DNA of 37,232 nucleotides from Fidelibacterota bacterium (GCA_018657495.1 JABHXA010000020.1:1-37232); one strand, 5' to 3'; numbered from the stretch's first letter, positions 18,401 to 26,142 are shown. Numbers and translations: made by a program. Notes: a model not told the origin generated them from the letters alone.

Positions 18401-18502
18401 TTCAGATGAATCAGTACCGGGCTGATCGTAGTCAATTTCATTGATGAGTAATTGTGATTGACTGAGAGAAAATAGCAATATTAAAATTAGAATTTTTTTC
18501 AT
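15428..18502 (-). CDS. Large T9SS cargo: lamin-tail, PKD, OB-fold, dockerin, sorting domain
   Basis: A 1024-residue secreted protein starting at ATG 18502 behind a strong AGGAGG. The signal peptide precedes QLLINEIDYDQ. Domains in order: lamin tail (about 20-170); PKD/Ig-like (PPVANAGDNQTVGSG; about 185-275); OB-like (CVAVQGIVVSPNF; about 285-385 and beyond); a second PKD (GPVAIAGEDQMVEPG); another OB-like region (GQSVTVTGIVTAVRD; about 570-780); a type I dockerin with two Ca-binding loops (DVSGDGSLDVLD and DMNDSGEVDVLD); and a type A sorting domain from about 935 (NHPNPFNPETEISY, DLMGRKIKTLV, VPSGIYFTRL, ending KKITLMR). Lamin-tail plus OB units occur in extracellular nucleases, but no exonuclease-endonuclease-phosphatase domain is present. 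It is the first gene of its operon. Confidence 0.82.
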   Translation of the reverse strand: MKKILILILLFSLSQSQLLINEIDYDQPGTDSSEYLELIGEAGTYNNVVVSLINGNNNSSYNSFSLGNITLANETDGFGFYVIGVPTVPNVDYSDGFPATNAIQNGSPDGIELWVDGVIVDAVVYEGSMNDANGNPMEEVDASFYEGLDGLSISRDGLDNFGWSVSNITPGAINESQILDANANIPPVANAGDNQTVGSGDEVTLDASGSYDSNGDIVFYEWTQLSGTPVSLSDSESPITTFTAPETSGELVFQVTVYDDEFVSDTDETSVIVCGSGLSTIAEARALGLDQCVAVQGIVVSPNFQSSNSEFAIQDDTGGLILFAPGLMLDLIVGDEVHVMGVTDEYNGKFEVIVESEDGVTNMGPGVLPAVQLITVSDLENNGEEYESELIQILSVGIVTGDWPAEGSSSNLTVTDDGSAMTTMRIDSDTEIDGSPEPSWPQNVTGVAGQYDFAEPFDSGYQLMPRFISDFENASGPVAIAGEDQMVEPGANVTLDGSASYSSESEIIGYLWTQEEGTTVSLSSSEESIVTFSAPAESSELVFSLTVFDANSDFSTDFVTISVVQPISIYDVQYSNSMGEGDDCFPSPLTGQSVTVTGIVTAVRDNETYPNFFIQDIDDPGFSGIYVYVDFGFEMLSLNDEVTLTADVNEFFGTTQLEDVGNYSVMPCDCVVEPTELLTSDLGLDCSSSAEMYEGMLVTFSDVEVLSLNEFNSWFIDDGSGQTKVDDYFFSGDWSLPNIGDTFASITGIVHYYQSEYVVYPRSIDDIVVTGDCVNDGDVSGDGSLDVLDIVAVVAHILGSEILPDDVICHADMNDSGEVDVLDIVAIVDIILNPGVRGIDADNARLIIENGNVKLTGNGFIGGIQMTIIHDVDFNFEFEGSSFIAESYSQENSTKLLIIHPDENLFTYFGQFEVVEIIAVSRSSYIDIEIAKKYTLLSNHPNPFNPETEISYMIEFNGDVQLVIYDLMGRKIKTLVNEYQMEGISYSISWDGKNTKGVDVPSGIYFTRLISNNQLTTKKITLMR

Positions 18503-18854
18503 GGCTTCCTCCTGGAAATTGTATACGTTAATTTTATCTGCAAAAACCTTTGTTCACCAGACATTGGCTGAAAAAAGAATCTTATTGGGATTTGCAGACT
18601 TTAAATTTACGTTGTCTATAGTATTTTGTGGAAAGAATTCCCAGCCGTAACTTCAGATTATCCATTTAATTATTATGCATTATCACAGCCATAGTTTGTG
18701 TATATTTTGCCCGTTGAAAATTGTTGATGAGATGATTTCAAAGCAGCCAAATACGGAATTATATGTGTTGCAATTAAGTTGTAGAAATGTCAACATTATT
18801 AACAGATTCCTGATTTATTGCATCTAATTATTAAATTGCCTTTTCGGAACTTGC
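18503..18854. promoter_or_regulatory. Divergent intergenic region (352 bp) between envelope operon and ABC exporter
   Basis: This gap separates the start of the minus-strand envelope run (18502) from the plus-strand ABC genes (ATG 18900), so it must hold the promoters for at least one and probably both. On the minus side there is an AGGAGG ribosome site just before the ATG. On the plus side a TATATTTTG block near 18700-18710 vaguely resembles the Bacteroidota -7 element, but no convincing -35/-33 partner was found. I saw no ORF, RNA gene or strong hairpin. Confidence 0.55.
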
Positions 18855-18899
18855 TTGCAATACATCAGGGGAATTGCCATACCAGATAATCAAAATATT

Positions 18900-19826
18900 A
18901 TGATAAATGTCCAAAATCTTTGCAAGAAATATAAAGATATCCTCGCCTTAGACAGCGTGAATTTTCATATCCGCCAGGGTGAAATATATGGTCTTTTAGG
19001 ACCAAATGGCGCTGGTAAATCCACAACCATTAATATTCTAAGTACGGTAACTTTACCTGATGAAGGTGAGGTGATACTTGATTCATTTAATCTCAGAACC
19101 CATGCTGATAAATGCAAAAACATCCTTGGTGTAGTACCACAGGAAATATCGCTTTATGATGAATTAACCGCACTTGAAAATTTGTATTTCTGGGGTGGTT
19201 TATACAAAATTAACCGGAGTGAATTAAAACAGCGAGCCTCATCTTTATTGGACATGATGGGTTTGACTGATCGTAAAAATGACCGGATTGATACTTTCTC
19301 CGGAGGTATGAAACGTCGGGTGAATATCGCTGCCGCCCTGCTCCATTCTCCAAAAATCCTTTTAATGGATGAACCCACCGTTGGAATTGATCCTCATAGC
19401 AGAAACCTGATTTTTGATGTGATTGAAGAACTCCACTCCAATGGTCTGACAATCATTTATACGACACATTATATGGAGGAGGCAGAGCGATTATGTGATC
19501 GTATCAGTATTATTGACTCTGGAAAAATCATTGCTGAGGGAACGCTTGAAGAACTGCGTAACATTAGTAATATAAAAGAATCCATTCATATTGATCTTAC
19601 TTCAATACCCGACGAAAATAGTTTCAAAGCTGAATTATTTTCAGACTTCAAGATAACCCAACATGAAAATTCAATAGATTTTTTTACAACAAATTCCGGA
19701 CGTGATCTTTCAAAAATTATATCGTTGTTAACTGAAAGCGGTCATGAAATCAGCTCTTTGGAAATGCGTAAAGCAAATCTTGAAACGGTCTTTCTGAATC
19801 TCACCGGTAGACAATTAAGGGATTGA
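18900..19826 (+). CDS. ABC-2 type exporter, ATP-binding subunit
   Basis: A 308-residue ATPase that powers the permease encoded next to it. Walker A is GPNGAGKST (residues 34-42), the Q-loop lies in GVVPQEISLYDELTA, the signature is FSGGMKRRVNIAAALL, Walker B is ILLMDEPTVGIDP and the switch is IYTTHYMEEAERL. The C-terminal 80 residues (EELRNISNIKESIHI to LEMRKANLETVFLNLTGRQL) form a DUF4162-like domain, usual in drug, lipid or polysaccharide ABC-2 exporters. The ATG at 18900 fits the family start (MINVQNLCKKYK); an in-frame TTG at 18855 would add 15 atypical residues. The substrate is not evident. Confidence 0.92.
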   Translation: MINVQNLCKKYKDILALDSVNFHIRQGEIYGLLGPNGAGKSTTINILSTVTLPDEGEVILDSFNLRTHADKCKNILGVVPQEISLYDELTALENLYFWGGLYKINRSELKQRASSLLDMMGLTDRKNDRIDTFSGGMKRRVNIAAALLHSPKILLMDEPTVGIDPHSRNLIFDVIEELHSNGLTIIYTTHYMEEAERLCDRISIIDSGKIIAEGTLEELRNISNIKESIHIDLTSIPDENSFKAELFSDFKITQHENSIDFFTTNSGRDLSKIISLLTESGHEISSLEMRKANLETVFLNLTGRQLRD

Positions 19827-19828
19827 AT

Positions 19829-21061
19829 ATGCTGAGTATCTGTATTAAAGACATAAAAATATTTTTTATTGATAAAAAAGCTGTGATGCTGACATTTTTA
19901 GTGCCCATCACCTTAATTACTCTTTTTGCTTTTGCATTTGGCGGCATTGGCGCGAAACAAAAGTCCAAACCTATTTATCTTCCGATTACTGATTTGGATA
20001 ATTCTTCAACCTCAATCAATACAATTAATCAACTCGATTCACTCAGCAGCATTAGAATTGATAAAATGTCGTTGGATGATGCCGTTGAGAAAATCAAAAA
20101 AGGGAAAATTGTAGGTGTTCTCATTTTTCATGAAGGGTATGAAGATTCAATGGGTAATTCAGGGGACATGCCTATCGAACTGCTATATGATCAGGCGAGG
20201 GAGATTGAAATAGGCATCCTGCGGTCTGTGCTGGCAGGAAATCTCTATAAGTTTCAAGGTAAATCTCAGGTCAACGATATGATCTCAGAACATATTCTTG
20301 AAACATATAAGGGAGTTTCTCCCGGCATGCTGGATACAATCATGACAAATATCGGTTCATTTTATAATAAACAGAATGGCCCGGAAGGATCTGCTCCAAA
20401 AATGGGTTCATCATTGACTTTGACTCCAATCATCAGTGAATCTGATGACAGAAATCTCGGTTTGATTCAAGCTGTGGCAGGAACAGCCATAATGATGCTA
20501 TTATTTAGTGTTTCCAGTGTCGGGGCAGGGATTCTGGTGGAAAAGGATGCCGGCACATTAAAAAGATTATTGTATTCGCCTATCAGTCCTGTTCACATAT
20601 TATACGGCAAGATGCTGGCAGGAAATATCATTGCTGTCACTCAGTTATCTGTAATGTTTTTGTTTTCGTGGATTGCCTTTGGCCTCAATATCTGGATTGA
20701 TATCCCTTCGATGATGGTAATGATTATGAGCACGGCTTTTGCCTGTACCAGTTTTGGAATATTCCTCGCTTCAATTTCCCAGACTGAAAAGCAAGTGGAC
20801 AGTATGGCGACGATAGTTATACTGGTCATGTCCGGTATTGGCGGTAGCATGATCCCATTGTTTGTCATGCCGGAAATCATGCAGAAAATTGCCGTTGTCA
20901 GTATGAATTACTGGGGTATCCAGGGATTTTATGATATCTTCTGGAGACAGTTGCCCTTTACAGATGTGATAATCAGGGCCGGTGTTTTATTCTCCATTGG
21001 AATTCTGATGACAGCAATTTCAACATTCTTTTATCGACGAAATATTTTACGTCTCGCTTAA
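19829..21061 (+). CDS. ABC-2 type exporter, permease subunit
   Basis: A 410-residue inner-membrane permease of the ABC2_membrane_3 (YhgE/NatB/DrrB-like) class. One membrane helix near the N-terminus (MLTFLVPITLITLFAFAFGG) is followed by an extracytoplasmic domain of about 180 residues (PIYLPITDLDNSSTSI to ISESDDRNLG), then five or so helices (TAIMMLLFSVSSVGAGILV, LSVMFLFSWIAFGLNIWI, MATIVILVMSGIGGSMI, VIIRAGVLFSIGILMTAI). EKDAGTLKRLLYSPISPVHIL is the coupling-helix segment usual in the family. ATG 19829 with AAGGG seven bases upstream is preferred over TTG 19823. The pair forms a complete exporter of unknown substrate. Confidence 0.9.
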   Translation: MLSICIKDIKIFFIDKKAVMLTFLVPITLITLFAFAFGGIGAKQKSKPIYLPITDLDNSSTSINTINQLDSLSSIRIDKMSLDDAVEKIKKGKIVGVLIFHEGYEDSMGNSGDMPIELLYDQAREIEIGILRSVLAGNLYKFQGKSQVNDMISEHILETYKGVSPGMLDTIMTNIGSFYNKQNGPEGSAPKMGSSLTLTPIISESDDRNLGLIQAVAGTAIMMLLFSVSSVGAGILVEKDAGTLKRLLYSPISPVHILYGKMLAGNIIAVTQLSVMFLFSWIAFGLNIWIDIPSMMVMIMSTAFACTSFGIFLASISQTEKQVDSMATIVILVMSGIGGSMIPLFVMPEIMQKIAVVSMNYWGIQGFYDIFWRQLPFTDVIIRAGVLFSIGILMTAISTFFYRRNILRLA

Positions 21062-21096
21062 GATTGTAAATATTAAATATCATATTCTATAAAATA

Positions 21097-21124
21097 AAAC
21101 AGGGGACGAAATCGTCCCCTGTTT
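21097..21124. terminator. Strong bidirectional intrinsic terminator
   Basis: A 13-base perfect stem (arms 21097-21109 and 21112-21124, with CAGGGGACGA in the left arm) closes on a very short loop. It is flanked by A residues on the left and TTT on the right, so it can stop transcription from either side. It lies 36 bases after the permease stop and 23 bases after the asnA stop, between two convergent units. Confidence 0.88.
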
Positions 21125-21147
21125 ATATTCGATATAACTATTGATAC

Positions 21148-22278
21148 TTACTGAAGTACATGGATGTTTTTCTTGGCACAGATATCCTTTAATTGCTGAG
21201 GCCAGATAGTTACTGTGACTTCACCGATATGCGCTGTTCTGAGCAAGTACATATATGTTCGCGCCTGACCAATTCCACCGCCAATGCTCAAAGGTATATC
21301 ATCATTTAAAATCGCCTGATGATATGGTAATTTCAGGTCTTCCTGCAATCCGGCCATTTCCATCTGTTTGACAAGCGTTTCTTTTGTGACCCGAACACCC
21401 ATAGATGTCAATTCGTGGCGACGTTTTGTTACTGGATTCCAGACAAGAATATCACCGTTTAACCCATGGATAGGATTTCCGGCTTTTGATACACCTGGAG
21501 TGATCCAGTCATCATAATCTGCGGCGCGCATTTCATGTGGGTACCCATCTGCTAAGGGCCAGCCAATACCATATATAAATACTGCTGGATAATCCTGGAT
21601 AATTTTTGTTTCGCGTTGTTTTCTTGGTAGATCAGGATATCTTTCCAATATTTCTTCAGCATGAATAAATTTCAGCTCTTTTGGAATATCAGGATATTGA
21701 CCATTATTCAGTTCCGGGAATTCTTCTTTGACTAATTGACCGGCACCATAGATGACATTCCATATCTTTTTCACAACACCGGTAAGATAATCTAGATTTC
21801 GCTGATCAGCAGTGATAACCTTTTCCCAATCCCATTGATCAACATATGAGCTGTGATCGTGATCAAGAAAATAATCTTTCCTAACCGCACGCATATCGGT
21901 ATTAATTCCCTCACCAGTCTGGCAATTGAATTGTTTCAGGGCCATTCTTTTCCATTTGGTGGCAGCCTGTACTACCTGCGCTTCAATGCGTTTTTCCAGA
22001 CCCAGACCGGCAGGAAATTCTATTGGTGTCCTGGAACCATCACGATCCAGCATATCATTCACACCGCTATCTTTGCTGACAATGAGGGGAACCTGGACCA
22101 TTTGCAGGTTCAGGGCATCAGCAAGTCCTTTTTCAATATAATCTTTTATCATATAAAGTGCTTTCATGCGATCCTTTGGGACCTGCAGCGCCATATAATT
22201 TTGAGGTAAAATCTTCTCTACTTTTTCGTAGGTACTAATGCCGGGTCCAGCAAGATCTGCAACTTTTGAATCTGTCAT
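21148..22278 (-). CDS. asnA: Aspartate--ammonia ligase (asparagine synthetase A)
   Basis: AsnA makes asparagine from aspartate, ammonia and ATP; it is related to class II aminoacyl-tRNA synthetases. Recognisable family segments are MQVPLIVSKDSGVNDMLDRDG, FPAGLGLEKRIEAQVVQAATKWKR, MRAVRKDYFLDHDHSSYVDQWDWEKVI, LSIGGGIGQARTYMYLL and the end VTVTIWPQQL. At 376 residues it is somewhat longer than the E. coli enzyme (330), as in other FCB-type AsnA proteins. The ATG at 22278 has AAGGA eight bases upstream. It is transcribed alone, toward the shared terminator at 21097-21124, from the 373-bp gap to its right. Confidence 0.93.
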   Translation of the reverse strand: MTDSKVADLAGPGISTYEKVEKILPQNYMALQVPKDRMKALYMIKDYIEKGLADALNLQMVQVPLIVSKDSGVNDMLDRDGSRTPIEFPAGLGLEKRIEAQVVQAATKWKRMALKQFNCQTGEGINTDMRAVRKDYFLDHDHSSYVDQWDWEKVITADQRNLDYLTGVVKKIWNVIYGAGQLVKEEFPELNNGQYPDIPKELKFIHAEEILERYPDLPRKQRETKIIQDYPAVFIYGIGWPLADGYPHEMRAADYDDWITPGVSKAGNPIHGLNGDILVWNPVTKRRHELTSMGVRVTKETLVKQMEMAGLQEDLKLPYHQAILNDDIPLSIGGGIGQARTYMYLLRTAHIGEVTVTIWPQQLKDICAKKNIHVLQ

Positions 22279-22651
22279 AATACATTCCTTATTTTAGATG
22301 AATATGTTATCCAATTTTAAAAATTGAATCTATTTTATTTATAACTATCTAATCGTCATGCGAAATTTAAATGTATGAATCTATTCTGAAAAGCTAATTA
22401 ATTATATATAGCTATTTTTATCTTTTATATTATACAAATTATCCGCCCACCTGCTATTGGTGAAATTCTGGTTTATCTGGAGTTGTAATGAATTTTGAGG
22501 AAACCATTAAAATGGTTGATAGAATTACGGTTATTATTCACCCACGACTAAAGTCGTGGGTTACATGATGTGTTGGAATTATTATCTACCCATGACGGAA
22601 GTAGTGGGCTGCTAATCTGAATTAGGTTTTTGTTCTGAGGGTTTGGAAATA
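22279..22651. other. Intergenic region (373 bp) with asnA leader and hairpin cluster
   Basis: The left third holds the asnA ribosome site (AAGGA near 22287) and presumably its promoter. The middle is very AT-rich. The right third has three hairpins described separately. No ORF or RNA gene was recognised, and the end of the long envelope run (22652) has no clear intrinsic terminator with a T-tract here. Confidence 0.5.
22502..22608. repeat. Cluster of three palindromes, REP-like
   Basis: Three inverted repeats follow each other: AACCATT/AATGGTT (22502-22517), a perfect 9-base arm pair CCCACGACT/AGTCGTGGG (22541-22560), and an imperfect relative CCCATGAC/GTAGTGGG (22589-22608, seven of eight positions paired counting a wobble). 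The last two share their left context (ATTATTATTC/ATTATTATCT-ACCCA), so they are copies of one 20-25 base unit about 48 bases apart. None has the T-tract of a terminator. They resemble short interspersed palindromes that RAYT-type enzymes mobilise, but no such gene is in the window. Confidence 0.55.
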
Positions 22652-23518
22652 TTAAAAATGTCGACTTATTTCGATATATTTGGGTGTCCCTAAAATACTG
22701 TTTTCATGAAATGCTACACCGGCACCCAATCCCCATTTGTTGAATTGTGTCTCAAATCCCATGGAAATTTGATTTTTTTTATCTGATCGTTCAGCTCCAG
22801 CCATCACAGTGAATCTCTTAAATGATTTTATCAAAGCAGTATGGATGGATGTACCATGTTCATCGTTGATCTGGACATCCAGTAATAATTTGGAACTGAA
22901 AAATGGTTCAGTATATTGTACACCACCGGCAAATATAACCGGCAATACAATATCAAGGGACGAGCTGTTAATAATTCCAACATTTAAAATCGAGCATCCC
23001 ACCTGGACTGATTCTGAAAATGTCTTCTGAACACCTAAATCGAGTGTATAACCGGTGACAGATTCAATGATCATTCTACCAAAATGGACTTTTAGTACCG
23101 CCCCTATTTTCCAGCCTTTGATGTCAACTGCGGATCCCACACTTGTCGTAGCCCAATGAAGAGATACCTTGCCGATAGGATCATCACTTGGAATTTCACC
23201 ATACTGATCCACATCGCCTGAATCCCAATTGGATATTGAAATCATTAATGGGTATTTCTTTTTCTCAAAATATCGAATATTTAAACCCGAAATATTATTG
23301 TACCATTGATTATTTGAGAATACCATGCTGTGAGGTGCTGGTTCGGAGATGAGTATGGCAGGGTTTATTTGCGGAGACCCACTGCCGGCAACACCTGCCC
23401 CTGATATTGAAATAGCTCGCACATCGGCGGGATACACCATTGCCTCTGAGCCTACAGCAAAAACCAGGGAGAGGGTCATCAAGAAGGATATCAAATAGTT
23501 GAAACGATTCATATTCAT
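22652..23518 (-). CDS. PorV/PorQ-family outer-membrane protein (second of an adjacent pair)
   Basis: A predicted barrel of about 289 residues. The frame is open further upstream, but that part overlaps the previous gene and looks non-coding. ATG 23518 or 23512 gives a normal signal peptide (NRFNYLISFLMTLSLVFAVGSEA). The mature start AVRAISISGAGVAGSG-like pattern (VRAISISGAGVAGSGSPQIN then NPAILIS) is that of PorV/PorQ proteins. The rest alternates strands and ends EISRHF with a terminal Phe. It is the last gene of the rdgB-sprA run, 28 bases after its paralog. It could serve as a T9SS accessory or cargo shuttle, which is inferred from the context. Confidence 0.78.
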   Translation of the reverse strand: MNMNRFNYLISFLMTLSLVFAVGSEAMVYPADVRAISISGAGVAGSGSPQINPAILISEPAPHSMVFSNNQWYNNISGLNIRYFEKKKYPLMISISNWDSGDVDQYGEIPSDDPIGKVSLHWATTSVGSAVDIKGWKIGAVLKVHFGRMIIESVTGYTLDLGVQKTFSESVQVGCSILNVGIINSSSLDIVLPVIFAGGVQYTEPFFSSKLLLDVQINDEHGTSIHTALIKSFKRFTVMAGAERSDKKNQISMGFETQFNKWGLGAGVAFHENSILGTPKYIEISRHF

Positions 23519-23546
23519 GTGAATTATTTTTTTAATTGTTAATTTT

Positions 23547-24479
23547 TTAAATTCTTGTGGACAGACTAAATATATGGCTAATGCCTTCATTTTCATATCC
23601 TGGATCAATTGCATAATCCAGTTGGATTCCCAGATGCTTTTCTGATTTAAACAACACACCGAAACCAGCAGTAAATTTATTACCATTCAGACCGGCACGT
23701 AACTTGAATTTCTCATTCAGGTCATATTCTCCACCAAAGCGGATTTTTGTTTCTTTGCCGCCATCGGGGATCATGTAAGTATCAGACTGGATCATTATTT
23801 TTAAATCCTGTATTAGCGATATTGTTGAACCAAGAGACATATAACTGAGTAAATCTTCACTATCTGTGGCACCGCCATCGTATTTCCAGGTTGTTTGACC
23901 AGTCACATTTGCAAGTTTCGCACCAATATTGAGCCACTCGAAAGGTTGATAAGCAACCCCCACATCAAAGGCAATGCCCTTGCCGTCCAAGTCATTATCA
24001 AGTTCATTAAATACAACTTTTAAATTTAGACCACCTGAAATAGATGGTGAAATTTTTCTTGAAAAAGTGATCATCGCCATCATATCCGAGGTGGAGAAAT
24101 TGCCAATATCATTGCCACTGAAATCTCTGCCACCAATATTATCCACTGCAGCCCTGAATAGGGATAATCCAATGGCAGCATCCGGTGGTAACTGTCCACT
24201 AACACTAAACACTTGAATTGAGCGGTCAAGAGATAATGCCATAAACGAGGTAGAAAATTCTATATTTTTTACATTAGTAATTAAGGCTGGATTTCCAAAT
24301 TGATGAAAGCCCCAGTTGGGTTCTGCCACCATTGCTCCACCCAAGGATAGGTGGCGTGCATTTGTACTGTACCTGAATGCGGCACCGGCATAACCACCGC
24401 CATATTCAGCCATTGATAGGGATAGTAAAAATATTGTAAACAGGATTATTCGTATTTTGAAAAAATTCATTTGTGTCAT
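23547..24479 (-). CDS. PorV/PorQ-family outer-membrane protein (first of an adjacent pair)
   Basis: A 310-residue predicted outer-membrane barrel with a signal peptide (IRIILFTIFLLSLSMA). The mature N-terminus has NARHLSLGGAMVAEPNWGFHQFGNPALI, a clear PorV/PorQ opening (LGGA ... NPA). The C-terminus IFSLSTRI ends on Ile. Two ATGs compete: 24479 lies only two bases from the AAGAAGG ribosome site, while 24470 (MNFFKIRI) has about ten bases of spacing and may be the real start. It follows the Asp-box propeller by seven bases, so cargo and putative shuttle are made together. Confidence 0.82.
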   Translation of the reverse strand: MTQMNFFKIRIILFTIFLLSLSMAEYGGGYAGAAFRYSTNARHLSLGGAMVAEPNWGFHQFGNPALITNVKNIEFSTSFMALSLDRSIQVFSVSGQLPPDAAIGLSLFRAAVDNIGGRDFSGNDIGNFSTSDMMAMITFSRKISPSISGGLNLKVVFNELDNDLDGKGIAFDVGVAYQPFEWLNIGAKLANVTGQTTWKYDGGATDSEDLLSYMSLGSTISLIQDLKIMIQSDTYMIPDGGKETKIRFGGEYDLNEKFKLRAGLNGNKFTAGFGVLFKSEKHLGIQLDYAIDPGYENEGISHIFSLSTRI

Positions 24480-24486
24480 TTCCTTC

Positions 24487-26142
24487 TTAATTATTTATCA
24501 CCATGAGTTTTGTCCAATACGTATCACTGCCAGTATCCAGCCGGCAGAAGTAGACACCATTTGCCACTTTCGCCCCCCAGTCATTCCGACAATTCCAATG
24601 AATTTCAAAATCCGAATCAGCCGGAACCAACTGATCAAGATCAATCACTTTTTCCATAGCGAAATCAAATATCGATACTTTTGCATTGGCATTTGCATCG
24701 GCATGAAAAACAAAACGGGCAAAATTTTCACCGTTAAATGAATTTACTGAATTTGAATAAAAGGGATTTGGATAAGCATAAAATCGATCGTCTTTGTCAG
24801 AAACATCCACAACAGGTACCCAGAACCTTACTACCTCCCAGCTGATCCCTAAATCACTTGTATATGCCACTCCATCAGAAGTGCCTACCCATATTCGATT
24901 ATGGGTGGGCTGATACGAACAGGCAAAAAAGGATTCTGAGTAAATTATCTCACCGCTGGTTTCCAGAGGATGAGACATTTTCTCCCAATGCAATCCGTCC
25001 TCGGTAATATATAAACCAAACTCTGAGGCTATCAGAACACGGGATTCAGTAGAATTTATCTCATATGAGTATATGCCAAATATTTGAAGATTTAGCTGTT
25101 CAAACTGCTCAACTGAATTCCAGGTATTACCGCCATCATCGGTAAAACTGAGTCCATAGGATTCTAAACCACCCGTTGACCAGGTGATAGCCCATAATCT
25201 GATGAAATCCTGACCTGACTCATCTTCCAGTATCTGATGATTAAACCCGATGACCCAGTTACCGGTGAAGCCATCCTGCAGGGCATTATAATGCCGCCAG
25301 TCAATACATTCTCCATTAGCGCTGACAATCCCTTTATTGATACCACCAGCCGTGCCTACCCAGAGAGTATCTTCCACTGCATATACAGAAAAGCCCTTGT
25401 GATTATGCGATCCCCCATCAGCTGGATCTCTTGGATTCAATTCAAAACCATCTGGAATTTCACCACAAATCTGTTCCAATTCTGAATCCATTGGCAAAGG
25501 GATTGGCTGCCATGGATTGGCGTCATTTCCTCCTTCACCGGGAGGAATATTTTTAAATCTAAAGCGCTGCAAACCGCCAGCCCAACTGGTGGCATATACA
25601 TAATCACCCATGATGGTGAGATCGTAGGAAACATTATTGATTTCGGTGGTAACAGCCAATCGGGAAATATTCTGTCCACCCCATTCAAATTCCATTATTA
25701 TTGGGCTGTCAGCAGGGTCAACGGGCTGAGGTTTATATCCCCATGTTAAACCACCATCTGATGAATAACTTACTCCAGTGCCAGCCGGTTCAACTGATCC
25801 TGCAGCTTCAACCTGAACGACGCCGGACACCGCCATATCCAAACCCTTTACGGCAAGACCTGGATTACCTCCAAGAGGCATAAGAACTGAATCAGCGTCG
25901 AATGATCTCATATTCACATTTAGATCGTGGGTATCGGCAAATCCCAATCCGCCGCTGGTGGCCATAAACATGATGTTTTCATCTTCACCCACCCTGATAT
26001 GACGGATGCTGTTGCTGTTAAGTCCGGAGTAGGTAATTTCATCATTTATAATTTGTGAATCGAAACGATTTAAAGAAAAATAGCCAGGTACCTGGCCGGA
26101 TAAGAAAAAAAGCAGAAAGCTTATTGATATAATCGATTTCAT
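24487..26142 (-). CDS. Secreted Asp-box beta-propeller protein with T9SS sorting domain
   Basis: A 551-residue exported protein. The ATG at 26142 overlaps the preceding stop (TAATG); the frame runs seven codons further up but those are not needed. The signal peptide MKSIISISFLLFFLSG precedes QVPGYF. The body carries Asp-box repeats of sialidase/VPS10 propellers: YSSDGGLTW, FTDDGGNTW, ITEDGLHW and TSDLGISW, plus further blades (ATSWAGGLQRF, VGTAGGINKGI). From about residue 460 there is a sorting domain (YAYPNPFYSNSVNSF, ANAKVSIFDFAM, VANGVYFCRLD, ending WTKLMVINN). No sialidase catalytic set was recognised, so it is probably a binding or scaffold propeller at the cell surface. Confidence 0.8.
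   Translation of the reverse strand: MKSIISISFLLFFLSGQVPGYFSLNRFDSQIINDEITYSGLNSNSIRHIRVGEDENIMFMATSGGLGFADTHDLNVNMRSFDADSVLMPLGGNPGLAVKGLDMAVSGVVQVEAAGSVEPAGTGVSYSSDGGLTWGYKPQPVDPADSPIIMEFEWGGQNISRLAVTTEINNVSYDLTIMGDYVYATSWAGGLQRFRFKNIPPGEGGNDANPWQPIPLPMDSELEQICGEIPDGFELNPRDPADGGSHNHKGFSVYAVEDTLWVGTAGGINKGIVSANGECIDWRHYNALQDGFTGNWVIGFNHQILEDESGQDFIRLWAITWSTGGLESYGLSFTDDGGNTWNSVEQFEQLNLQIFGIYSYEINSTESRVLIASEFGLYITEDGLHWEKMSHPLETSGEIIYSESFFACSYQPTHNRIWVGTSDGVAYTSDLGISWEVVRFWVPVVDVSDKDDRFYAYPNPFYSNSVNSFNGENFARFVFHADANANAKVSIFDFAMEKVIDLDQLVPADSDFEIHWNCRNDWGAKVANGVYFCRLDTGSDTYWTKLMVINN

Noticed and set aside
18855..18899. N-terminal extension of the ABC ATPase from a TTG codon
   Set aside because: The extra 15 residues do not match the family start, and ATG 18900 gives the usual MINVQNL beginning.
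22541..22608. Possible CRISPR array or intrinsic terminator
   Set aside because: There are only two palindromic units, one decayed, with no regular spacers and no cas genes; neither palindrome is followed by a T-tract.
23519..23686. Upstream extension of the last PorV-like gene
   Set aside because: The extension overlaps the end of the preceding PorV-like gene and would place the clear signal peptide at residue 57; ATG 23518 or 23512 is the sensible start.
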